The notes beneath the pieces were generated by a model that saw nothing but the letters and a program-made list of their open reading frames with translations, was not told the origin of the DNA and searched no databases. The translations under genes and the position numbers were made by a program. This document shows positions 1-6,626 of a stretch of DNA of 47,161 nt, piece by piece. The DNA lies in NCBI GenBank assembly GCA_900754285.1, contig CAAECB010000058.1:1-47161 (forward strand). The letters run 5' to 3'. The DNA is from Clostridia bacterium. GTDB taxonomy: Bacteria > Bacillota > Clostridia > TANB77 > CAG-508. The first letter of the stretch is position 1, and every line of letters starts with the position of its first letter.

Positions 1-48
1 AAAACAGCCCCTCTCTCCTACTCTTCCTATTTTGGCTGAAATTGAAAT

Positions 49-378
49 TTATCCAACATTTAATTTGAAGTCTATTTCATTATTCTTTATACCATCTTTT
101 ATTAGTATTTTACCAAACTCTGGTATGTTTTCAGTATTGTTACTCTTGCTTTCAATTTGCTCTGCTTGCGTTGCTAATACTTGTTCATAAGTATATTTTA
201 ATAAAGCAAGCTTTTCTTGTCTTGTGTCATCTGAAGAATCATTACTATTTAACATATAATCCAGGTTATAGCCATATAACTCTAAAGCTCTTAATATAAT
301 TTCGACTTGTCCATCTAGTAGATTTAGTTCTACTGAATGAATATTGTTAGTGTCGAATTTTCCATCAAATTCTTTCAT
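49..378 (-). CDS. Small hypothetical protein downstream of the twin recombinases
   Basis: This 109-residue acidic protein is not recognised. It has no signal peptide, membrane segment or clear motif, and looks helical with a charged middle (about residues 45-85). The start is supported by AGGAGG five bases before the ATG. It lies 24 bp after the second tyrosine recombinase stop and reads in the same direction, so it is probably the third gene of a recombinase-recombinase-small-protein operon. That order recalls Tn554-type (TnpA, TnpB, TnpC) and RIT elements, where the third protein assists recombination. The comparison rests on gene order only; no sequence similarity was tested. Confidence 0.7.
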   Translation of the reverse strand: MKEFDGKFDTNNIHSVELNLLDGQVEIILRALELYGYNLDYMLNSNDSSDDTRQEKLALLKYTYEQVLATQAEQIESKSNNTENIPEFGKILIKDGIKNNEIDFKLNVG

Positions 379-402
379 GAGTTCCTCCTTATTATATTCT
401 TT

Positions 403-1386
403 CTATGCACAATAAGCAAGAGCATCGGCTATTTTATATTGTGCTAATGGGTGGTTAAGCATAACATCCATTACTTCTTGATCATGTAAGTGCGTATATA
501 TTTCAGTTGTATCAATTTGAACATGTCCTAGTAATTCTTGTATTGTTCTAATATTACAGCCTGCTTTATAAAGAATTGTTGCGCAAGTGTGCCTTAAAGT
601 ATGAACTGAATATATATTTTCATCAAGATTAGCTTTTCTGTATGCTCTTTTAACAATTTTTTTAATTGTCGTTACACTCATTCTGAATCCATAATCTGTT
701 AGAAATAATGGATTGTTTCGCCCCTTATCATGTGAATTATCTCTAATATTCAAATATTTAAGCAGAGCTTCTTTAGTTATATCATTTAAGTAATTTGTTC
801 TTTCTTTATTTCCTTTACCTATAATAGTAAATTTATCATCATTTAGATTGATATCTTCTATATTTAAGTTTTTAATTTCAGAGAGTCGCAGACCGCAATT
901 TAAAAAGATATGTAACATAGCACTATCTCGAATTTCAATTGGATTTGTACTATTCTTATATAAATCTATAAGTCTTTTGGCTTCTTCTAATGATAAGTAA
1001 TTTGGAAGTTTTTTATCAATTTTTCTTTCACTATGTATTTTCTTAAAAGGTTCTCTAAAAATTGAGTGTTCAATTCTAAAAAGATAGTCAAAGAAAGTTC
1101 TTAAATGTTCAATTTTAACAACTCTTGAATTATTCTTATAGTGAGATTCTGCTAAAAAGAATATAAAGCTATATATATCACTATTATTTAAGCTTCTAAT
1201 GTCATTTAAACTCATTTCATTTATAGAATTATATTTGTTTTTAAATTTGTGTATATTTATAAATTCTAAAAATTGTTCAATAGTAACTTTCATATTATTT
1301 ATATATACTTGTGATAGATTTCTAATTGCCACCAAGTAATTTGCAAATTCTTCAACAAATTTTGGTGCTTTTAGTTCAGTATCCAT
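403..1386 (-). CDS. Tyrosine recombinase (XerC/D-like), second of a tandem pair
   Basis: A site-specific recombinase of 327 residues. The N-terminal half is a SAM-like core-binding domain (about 10-110) and the C-terminal half is the catalytic domain. The first catalytic arginine lies in CGLRLSEI. The H-x-x-R box is HTLR (His262, Arg265), then LLGH (His288), and the nucleophile is Tyr297 in EIYTH. All active-site positions are present, so it should be active. The ATG directly abuts the TAA of the upstream recombinase gene (stop 1387-1389, start 1386), implying translational coupling. Paired recombinases of this size would act as integrase/excisionase of the element or as resolvases. The target site cannot be seen here. 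Confidence 0.9.
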   Translation of the reverse strand: MDTELKAPKFVEEFANYLVAIRNLSQVYINNMKVTIEQFLEFINIHKFKNKYNSINEMSLNDIRSLNNSDIYSFIFFLAESHYKNNSRVVKIEHLRTFFDYLFRIEHSIFREPFKKIHSERKIDKKLPNYLSLEEAKRLIDLYKNSTNPIEIRDSAMLHIFLNCGLRLSEIKNLNIEDINLNDDKFTIIGKGNKERTNYLNDITKEALLKYLNIRDNSHDKGRNNPLFLTDYGFRMSVTTIKKIVKRAYRKANLDENIYSVHTLRHTCATILYKAGCNIRTIQELLGHVQIDTTEIYTHLHDQEVMDVMLNHPLAQYKIADALAYCA

Positions 1387-2418
1387 TTATGCTTGCTCCT
1401 CTCTATTTAAAATATTAAAGTTCATCATAAGTTCTTTTAATTTCTTATCTGAAACATGAGTGTATATTTGAGTAGCTTCTAGGGATTCGTGTCCTAGAAT
1501 CTTTTTTAAAACAAAAATATTCACATTGTTTTCTTCGTATAGTAAAGTTGGACTTGTGTGTCTTAATGAATGTGTGTGATATTTCTTCTTTTCTCTTTCA
1601 TCTGCATCTTTAAATAGTTCATTAAGTTCATTTTTTATTATAACTTGTACGGCTCTTTGAGAGATTCTTTTATTTCTTGAACTTAAAAATAAAGCATTGT
1701 AATCAATATTATCTTTTCCAATTTGTGGTCTAACTTCTAAATAAGTTTCAATAGCTTCACAAACTGCATCATCTAAATATAAAATTCTTTCTTTATTTCC
1801 CTTGCCATGAATTCTTACTGTTTTCTCACTACTATCAATTTTTAAATCAGAAAGATTTATCCCAACTAATTCAGAAAGTCTTAACCCACAATTTAAGAAA
1901 ATACAAGTAATTGCATAATTTCTTATCCTGTATCGTACATCTGAATTTATTGTATTTGATAGTAACTGCTTACTTTGAGAAAGGCTTAAATGTACTGGAA
2001 GTCTTTTATTAGTTCTAGCACACTCCATATTTAAAGTAGGATTGCTTTGTATAAGATTATTTACTTCTAAATATTCATATAGTCTTTTTGCTGAAGCTAA
2101 TTTTCTATTTCTTGTTCTACTATCATTTTCAAGTCTATTTGCTAGAAAAAACATATAATCGTTTAAATCTGTTTTTCTTATTTTAGATAAATCTTCAATT
2201 GTTACATCTATTATTTGTATTTCTTTGAATTCTTCTCTAGTTATTGTTTCAACTTTTTTATTGTCATATAAAAATAATTTAACGAATCTAAACAAAGTTT
2301 TTAAATCATAATAAGTTTCATCAGTTGTTGTTTGTGCGCCAGATTCAATATATCTTTTATATTTTAAAAAATTATTAAGAAATTCAGGACTTTCTTTTTG
2401 CTTATTTAAAAAAGACAT
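1387..2418 (-). CDS. Tyrosine recombinase (XerC/D-like), first of a tandem pair
   Basis: A 343-residue tyrosine recombinase with an N-terminal core-binding domain and a complete catalytic domain: arginine in CGLRLSEL, HSLR (His283, Arg286), ILGH (His310) and Tyr319 in QIYTH. It is clearly related to the gene that follows it but well diverged, so the pair is old rather than a fresh duplication. A GAAGG Shine-Dalgarno precedes the ATG by eight bases. A strong intrinsic terminator at 2491-2521 separates it from the upstream small membrane protein, so its promoter should lie in 2419-2490, where no convincing sigma-A consensus is visible. Probably the integrase pair of the element (inference from position). 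Confidence 0.9.
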   Translation of the reverse strand: MSFLNKQKESPEFLNNFLKYKRYIESGAQTTTDETYYDLKTLFRFVKLFLYDNKKVETITREEFKEIQIIDVTIEDLSKIRKTDLNDYMFFLANRLENDSRTRNRKLASAKRLYEYLEVNNLIQSNPTLNMECARTNKRLPVHLSLSQSKQLLSNTINSDVRYRIRNYAITCIFLNCGLRLSELVGINLSDLKIDSSEKTVRIHGKGNKERILYLDDAVCEAIETYLEVRPQIGKDNIDYNALFLSSRNKRISQRAVQVIIKNELNELFKDADEREKKKYHTHSLRHTSPTLLYEENNVNIFVLKKILGHESLEATQIYTHVSDKKLKELMMNFNILNREEQA

Positions 2419-2481
2419 ACTTAAAACCTTCTTTCTTGTAAATATTTTTGTTTGCCATCAATTTAGCACATTTTCATTAGA

Positions 2482-2521
2482 AAAAAAAAGGTGCAAATTT
2501 TTTTATTTTTCAAATTTGCAC
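2482..2521 (-). terminator. Rho-independent terminator after the small membrane protein gene
   Basis: A perfect 10-bp stem (GTGCAAATTT / AAATTTGCAC, 2491-2500 and 2512-2521) with an 11-nt loop. On the minus strand it is followed by an uninterrupted T run (2482-2490). It lies 7 bp past the stop of the 64-residue membrane protein gene. Confidence 0.85.
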
Positions 2522-2527
2522 TCTTGA

Positions 2528-2722
2528 CTATTTTTTGTTTTTGTGTCTTTTATTAAATTTCTTTTCATTATATTTTTTTAAGTATTGAAGTTGTTCTTCA
2601 TCCTCCATCCTTTGTTCTTCTTCAGATTTATTCATGTTTCCTCCGATAATAATAAAAATAGCAATTAAACCGAACAATATCATAAAAATTATCAATATAG
2701 TTATTGAAATAATATCTAACAT
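2528..2722 (-). CDS. Small single-pass membrane protein
   Basis: A 64-residue protein with one strongly hydrophobic N-terminal segment (about residues 4-28, rich in Ile/Phe/Gly) and a highly charged C-terminal tail (Glu-rich, then Lys/Arg/Asn-rich). This is the layout of a small membrane-anchored protein with a basic cytoplasmic tail. No family is recognised. It is followed by a strong terminator, so it ends a transcription unit. The 490 bp upstream hold no other gene. It could be a small toxin-like or regulatory membrane protein, but nothing in the sequence decides this. Confidence 0.5.
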   Translation of the reverse strand: MLDIISITILIIFMILFGLIAIFIIIGGNMNKSEEEQRMEDEEQLQYLKKYNEKKFNKRHKNKK

Positions 2723-3214
2723 AATTTATACCTTCTTTATATTAAAATATAGGAGAACTATAAAATTCTCCTACATTTTTTATATTTACTCATTTATATT
2801 TTATATGGATATTAGTTAATATTTGTCCTCGACATCCCTTAACTTGTGGGAATATATTAGATGGTAGGTTGCTACACTACTCCACTTGTTCACCTTGTAT
2901 TGTCCCCAATACATTTTGCTATTTCAGGTACTTGTCCGACTATGTCGAACCTACGCTCAAGGCTTGCGACGGATCATAACATATTAAATATTACTTCAAC
3001 GCTCGAACTATGACTACGCAGGTGTTTCACTCTTACCAATTCTTTGAAGTGGCAAACTTCAATATATTATAGACATTTTAAGCCCAATAAGTTTAGCAAG
3101 AGATTTGTATCTAACAAATGTATATTTACTTATCAATGTGCAACATACCAGAAGAATTTTTATATTCTTCTAATAATAAGGACTTCATGACAAGAATTAT
3201 TTTGGACATTTTAA
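2723..3214. other. Non-coding stretch with a structured, G+C-richer island (about 2820-3060)
   Basis: No convincing gene is present in these 490 bp. About 2820-3060 is visibly richer in G+C than its surroundings and contains many short complementary arms (for example around the motifs GTAGGTTCGACATAGTC and GGACAAGTACC on the minus strand), as expected for a structured RNA or the end of a mobile element. A minus-strand reading gives a short stretch resembling the tail of IS605-type TnpB proteins (RIGKSETPA) followed by stops. A decayed IS200/IS605-family right end with an omega-RNA-like region is therefore one possibility. The match is short and weak. Confidence 0.3.
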
Positions 3215-3409
3215 TTATTTTTTTCTATTTTTTGATAGACTTATAAAAATTTTAAAACATATTTCTTGTTTCAAATCTTCATCAAATTTTCCATTAACAT
3301 AGCAATTATTATTTATAAATGAGTCCATTTGGTTTATTATGCTTTCTATTTCTTCGTTAGTAAGATTATAATTATTAAATAATTCGTTATTCATTAAAAA
3401 GACCTCCAA
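3215..3409 (-). CDS. Small helix-turn-helix-like ICE protein
   Basis: A 64-residue acidic/helical protein with a C-terminal stretch of the form DEDLKQEICFKIF. This is reminiscent of the short conserved region of HTH_16/sigma-region-2-like proteins common in Tn916/Tn1549-type elements (recognition by memory, not by alignment). Its start overlaps the end of the upstream sigma-like gene by 23 bp, so the two form a coupled pair, as is typical for such paired small regulators. A shorter start at Met6 is possible. Probable regulator of element genes; moderate certainty. Confidence 0.55.
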   Translation of the reverse strand: MEVFLMNNELFNNYNLTNEEIESIINQMDSFINNNCYVNGKFDEDLKQEICFKIFISLSKNRKK

Positions 3410-3755
3410 TCTTCTTTAAAACTCTTGATAAGATTTTATATTCATAGTTTTTATTTTTAAATAAATCTCTTTTAAAATCATCAAAATTTTCAACATTTGC
3501 AACAGCTTTTTTTAACACATTGAATTCTTTTCTAGTCAAATATGGTTTTGCAATTCTTAAAAGTTCATCTATGTAAAATTGATTTTCAATGCTTTCTATA
3601 TCTGAATATGTTGGAATATCTGATATTGAATCTATTGATTCAAATTTTGCAATATCTTTCCTTCTTAATAATTTTGAAAAATAGCTTCTTTTTGTATTCA
3701 TAATTGTTGTGATTAAAACTTTTCTTTCATTTTCATTTAATATATATTCTTTCAT
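3387..3755 (-). CDS. Sigma-70-like small regulator
   Basis: A 122-residue protein starting at MKEYIL. This start is chosen because AGGAGG (3765-3770) lies nine bases upstream; a longer reading to 3794 has no ribosome site. The central part (ENQFYIDELLRIAKPYLTR) resembles the helical segments of short sigma-70-like regulators found in conjugative elements, which often sit beside a small HTH_16-type protein exactly as here. The leader contains two hairpins (3775-3797 and 3861-3902). Function as a transcription regulator is inferred from resemblance and context. Confidence 0.55.
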   Translation of the reverse strand: MKEYILNENERKVLITTIMNTKRSYFSKLLRRKDIAKFESIDSISDIPTYSDIESIENQFYIDELLRIAKPYLTRKEFNVLKKAVANVENFDDFKRDLFKNKNYEYKILSRVLKKIGGLFNE

Positions 3756-3774
3756 AAAAATAAACCTCCTAATT

Positions 3775-3797
3775 AACTTGAATTTGATTTTCAAGTT
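3775..3797 (-). promoter_or_regulatory. Hairpin directly upstream of the sigma-like gene's ribosome site
   Basis: Perfect 8-bp arms AACTTGAA / TTCAAGTT with a 7-nt loop lie immediately before the AGGAGG of the gene starting at 3755. It could be an operator or an RNA element affecting translation. Confidence 0.4.
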
Positions 3798-3860
3798 GAC
3801 TAGGAGGCGCTCTTGCTCTATTAGAACTTAATAAACATATCGGTAGTAACCAAAAATAAA

Positions 3861-3902
3861 TCTGCCCAAAAGAACATAAACATAAATGTTCATTTGAGCA
3901 GA
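3861..3902. terminator. Long inverted repeat in the leader of the sigma-like gene
   Basis: Two 17-nt arms (TCTGCCCAAAAGAACAT and ATGTTCATTTGAGCAGA) match at 15 of 17 positions with an 8-nt loop. The plus strand continues into a T run near 3915-3922, and the minus strand into a shorter T-rich stretch. It may be a bidirectional terminator or an attenuator about 100 nt ahead of the gene starting at 3755. Any reading frame through this hairpin is unlikely to be real. Confidence 0.5.
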
Positions 3903-4107
3903 TTAACTCCATTATTTTTTTTAAATAAATTATGTATTTAATTAAGTTGTTTTGTAAAAATAAATAATAGAGAATCAATTAAACCATCTTTCAAACTTGT
4001 GTAGGTCTGCTGTTTTCTTTATTACTCTTCTAAAGTAACTCTCATATTATTTATCAAATTATGTAATATAAACTTATTATATTAGTAAAATAAAAATATT
4101 GTCTTTT

Positions 4108-4147
4108 TTGGTATTATTTTGGTATATGGTTGGTATCTAATTGGTAC
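4108..4147 (+). repeat. Four TTGGTAY direct repeats at an exact 11-bp step
   Basis: TTGGTAT occurs at 4108, 4119 and 4130, and TTGGTAC at 4141. The core is invariant and the four-base spacers vary. The even 11-bp period puts all copies on one face of the helix, as for cooperative binding by a regulator, a replication initiator or a recombinase arm-site protein. Confidence 0.8.
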
Positions 4148-4198
4148 AATTTTATGTCGATTTCTATTTGATTAGACAATAAAATGTAATCATAATGT

Positions 4199-4226
4199 AT
4201 GATAAATTATGATAAAACATGATAAA
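4199..4226 (+). repeat. Three ATGATAAA direct repeats at a 10-bp step
   Basis: ATGATAAA starts at 4199, 4209 and 4219. This is a second phased repeat set, between the TTGGTAY array and the 0A-box-like sites, all upstream of the promoter at 4277-4305. Confidence 0.65.
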
Positions 4227-4237
4227 ATGTAGTATAT

Positions 4238-4256
4238 TTTGTCGAACATTGTCAAA
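4238..4256 (+). promoter_or_regulatory. Tandem 0A-box-like sites upstream of the Spo0A-like gene
   Basis: TTTGTCGAA (4238-4246) is a perfect match to the Spo0A box core TGTCGAA. Ten bp later TTGTCAAA (4249-4256) is a near match. They lie about 20-40 bp upstream of the -35 element, an activator-type position. A weaker TGTCGAT is at 4155-4161. Confidence 0.5.
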
Positions 4257-4276
4257 ATCTTGAGAGCCTGTAACCG

Positions 4277-4305
4277 TTGATTTATAAGGCTTTTTATGAT
4301 ATAAT
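4277..4305 (+). promoter_or_regulatory. Sigma-A promoter of the Spo0A-like regulator gene
   Basis: A -35 of TTGATT (4277-4282), a 17-bp spacer and a perfect -10 TATAAT (4300-4305). The expected transcript start is near 4312, leaving a short leader to the TTG start codon at 4350. Confidence 0.7.
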
Positions 4306-4349
4306 ATAAATGGTTATATTAAACAGAATATCGAGAGGAAAAAGAGAAT

Positions 4350-5066
4350 TTGAAGAAAGTTGTTGTAGTTTATGATAATTTGTTACATAAGCCAAAACTT
4401 CATAACTTGACTTCTTTTGAGAACGCAAATAAATATGAATATGAAGATATATTTATAACTGAATATAACGATATTTATAATGTTTTTCTTGATTCAACGC
4501 CAGATATCTATATAATAAATGTGAATTTTAATGATTATGAAATAATAGAAAAAATTGAGAAAACAGCTAAATTTGCTAAAAAATGCTTAAAACTAATTGT
4601 AATTACATCCGATTCAAAATTAAGAGATATATTATATAAATCAAAAATACCAGATAGAATATTTTCAGAAAATATTGCAACTGATGTATTAGAAGCAACT
4701 ATAATAGAGCTTGCTAATATTTCTCTATTTAGTAATAAATTTTTATATGTTGATTTAATAAATAAATTTGAATTAAAACCATATTCTCCTACAACTGAAC
4801 ACTTTTTTAAAAGTTTACAAATAGCGTGTTCAAATCCTTTTTTATTAAGTGGTCATATAAATAATATATATTATAGCATAAGTAAAGAGTATGATATTAC
4901 AACTGAAGCAGCAAGAAAGAGTATATATAGAGTGATTGAATCTGCAAGACAAAGTTCTGATAAAGAATATTTAACTTCTATTTTTGGAAATAATAATCTA
5001 AACAATATAAGTCCTTCAAGATTTCTTGAAGTTATTACATGGAAATTTAGAAATGAAAAAAGATAG
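4350..5066 (+). CDS. Spo0A-like transcription regulator with a degenerate receiver domain
   Basis: A 238-residue protein with a TTG start, preceded by GAGAGG about 11 bases upstream. Residues 1-120 resemble a response-regulator receiver, but the position of the phospho-accepting aspartate (after PDIYII) is Asn57, so phosphorylation is unlikely. Residues about 150-235 resemble the Spo0A C-terminal DNA-binding domain: helices around HINNIYYSISKEY and TTEAARKSIYRVIESA, then a SIFG segment and a closing SPSRFLEVITWKFR. It is one of the few plus-strand genes, with its own promoter and an overlapping terminator. Tandem 0A-box-like sites upstream suggest autoregulation or control by host Spo0A. Likely the element's own regulator (inference). 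Confidence 0.75.
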   Translation: MKKVVVVYDNLLHKPKLHNLTSFENANKYEYEDIFITEYNDIYNVFLDSTPDIYIINVNFNDYEIIEKIEKTAKFAKKCLKLIVITSDSKLRDILYKSKIPDRIFSENIATDVLEATIIELANISLFSNKFLYVDLINKFELKPYSPTTEHFFKSLQIACSNPFLLSGHINNIYYSISKEYDITTEAARKSIYRVIESARQSSDKEYLTSIFGNNNLNNISPSRFLEVITWKFRNEKR

Positions 5067-5084
5067 CTTAATCGCTATCTTTTT
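5058..5084. terminator. Bidirectional terminator
   Basis: A stem AAAAGATAGC / GCTATCTTTT (5058-5067, 5074-5083) with a 6-nt loop, flanked by an A run and a T run, so it can work on both strands. It overlaps the stop codon of the plus-strand Spo0A-like gene and also lies past the end of the minus-strand gene ending at 5105. Confidence 0.85.
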
Positions 5085-5104
5085 CGCTTATAAATTGCTG
5101 TTTG

Positions 5105-5299
5105 TTAATTACAATTATACACATAAAAATTCATTTTATCTGAATTCTCGACTTTGGAATATCTTAATTTTTTAATTTCTTCTGGTGCTTCTTCAACTGC
5201 ACCTTCATATAAAATTTCTGTATTTTCAAATATAACTCTTATATCTAATGCTCTTACAGAGCCAATTGTTAGATATGCTTTTCGTTCTTGATTTTCCAT
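5105..5299 (-). CDS. Small hypothetical protein
   Basis: A 64-residue protein starting at MENQERKAYL. This start is chosen because AAGGGG lies nine bases upstream; a longer reading to 5332 exists with only a weak AAGG. It looks mostly beta (AYLTIGSVRALDIRVIFEN, then ILYEGAVEEAP) with an acidic C-terminal half. No family is recognised. It follows the 413-residue membrane protein gene by a few dozen bases and probably shares its transcript. Confidence 0.6.
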   Translation of the reverse strand: MENQERKAYLTIGSVRALDIRVIFENTEILYEGAVEEAPEEIKKLRYSKVENSDKMNFYVYNCN

Positions 5300-5338
5300 A
5301 ATAATATACCCCTTAAAATTGCATTTTTTCATTCGACC

Positions 5339-6580
5339 TTATTCACTACTTTTAGGCAAATTATAATATTCTCCTTTATATTTCAAAATTTTAATATTTT
5401 CATCTAATTTATCAGTATTATATGGTAGCAATGTATTTATATTCATTTGTGCATCAATCATCATTTCTATATTTTCATTTAATCTATTGTAAGCCCACTC
5501 TTTATTGATTCTTCCAATAGTATTTCTTCTTATTTCAAAAAAATTAGCTTTTCTTCTATGTTCATCCTTGTTTATTCCGAACTTTTTACAATAAGTTTCG
5601 TGCCAATTATCTAATTTCTCATTTATTGTATTAGTAAGTTTTAAACATTTATTATATTGACTATGTGAAGATTTTGATGTTTCATTTCCATCCGCTAGAA
5701 CATATCTTAAATCTCCAATTTCAGCTAATAATCTTGTTAATATTTGTTGTCTTACTGACCATTTCTGAATGTCTTTTGTATTTCTTTCATAATTTTTATA
5801 GTTTAATTCATCTTTTAAAAGTTCTGAAATGCTTACATTTGCCTGTGATAGCAATTCTACGCAACTTTCTTCGGCTCTTGATATTTCATCATATCTCTTA
5901 TCTTTGGAAAAATTGTTAGTTAAAATATCTTCTCTATTTTCTAATATTTCTTCAATTTTTGATACAATATATATTAGCTTTCCTTTATATTGAGCATCTA
6001 AAAAATTGGAAATACTATCTATATCGTGTTGAATAGTTTCTAATTTTTCATTTATTTCATTCATATAGTATTGACCAACAACCATAGAAGCTGCATTGAA
6101 TCCAGCATTCACTAAAGCATCTTTTCCTACATTAGCAATCATTTGATCTTCTCTTATAAATTTTGTATTTTGAGTAATTTTTCCATTTATTGCTTGTGTT
6201 CCTAATAATTCATTAGTTCCCTTAACTTTCATCATATTTTCTGTTCCACTTCTAGCAGCAGAAAAGAAAGCTCTATTACTATTTAATGCAGTATTTGCGT
6301 TTTTTAAATTTTTTCCTATCATAACAGATTTTGAAACTGAATTATCTAAAACTGATATAGCATTTTTAACTTTTGCATCAACTATTTTATTCTTTTCTGC
6401 TGGTATTAAGGCAGAATTTTCTATTATTTGAATATCAGGAAGCATGTTTTTATCATAAACAGATAGGCTAATTTCTTTTTTTACTTCTTTTTTAGTTTCT
6501 TTACTTTTTCTATTATAAAATGTAAAGATAATTATTCCAATAATTAAAACAAGTAGAGCAATTATTATATACATTTCCAT
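5339..6580 (-). CDS. Membrane-anchored coiled-coil protein of unknown function
   Basis: A 413-residue protein with one N-terminal membrane segment (about residues 4-20, Ile/Leu-rich) followed by a Lys/Glu-rich linker and a long helical cytoplasmic body. Residues about 165-190 (ANVGKDALVNAGFNAASMVV) form a Gly/Ala-rich stretch that could be a second buried or membrane-associated helix. It is followed by predicted coiled coils (NEKLETIQHDIDSISNFLD and onward). It lies 46 bp after hsdR in the same direction, so it may be co-transcribed with the restriction system. No family is recognised. Membrane-anchored partners are common in defence islands, but that role is only a guess from position. Confidence 0.7.
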   Translation of the reverse strand: MEMYIIIALLVLIIGIIIFTFYNRKSKETKKEVKKEISLSVYDKNMLPDIQIIENSALIPAEKNKIVDAKVKNAISVLDNSVSKSVMIGKNLKNANTALNSNRAFFSAARSGTENMMKVKGTNELLGTQAINGKITQNTKFIREDQMIANVGKDALVNAGFNAASMVVGQYYMNEINEKLETIQHDIDSISNFLDAQYKGKLIYIVSKIEEILENREDILTNNFSKDKRYDEISRAEESCVELLSQANVSISELLKDELNYKNYERNTKDIQKWSVRQQILTRLLAEIGDLRYVLADGNETSKSSHSQYNKCLKLTNTINEKLDNWHETYCKKFGINKDEHRRKANFFEIRRNTIGRINKEWAYNRLNENIEMMIDAQMNINTLLPYNTDKLDENIKILKYKGEYYNLPKSSE

Positions 6581-6626
6581 ACTAACACCTCTTAACTATA
6601 TTTTTTACTTAAGCTATATTATTTAT

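Larger units (their letters stand above)
3979..4349. other. Regulatory intergenic region upstream of the Spo0A-like gene
   Basis: No gene is supported here. The left part (3979-4080) is featureless AT-rich DNA with only short broken readings. The right part (4108-4305) is dense with ordered elements, listed separately: four TTGGTAY repeats, three ATGATAAA repeats, two 0A-box-like heptamers and a sigma-A promoter. Confidence 0.6.

Noticed and set aside
2634..2819. A plus-strand frame of 61 codons rich in Ile
   Set aside because: It is the antisense of the small membrane protein gene plus AT-rich spacer; no Shine-Dalgarno.
3769..3978. A 69-codon minus-strand frame upstream of the sigma-like gene
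   Set aside because: It runs through two hairpins and the leader of the next gene, has no ribosome site at a sensible start, and looks unlike a protein.
4262..4295. AGCCT / AGGCT arms followed by TTTTT as a terminator
   Set aside because: The stem is only five base pairs with a long loop, and the sequence is better explained as the promoter at 4277-4305.
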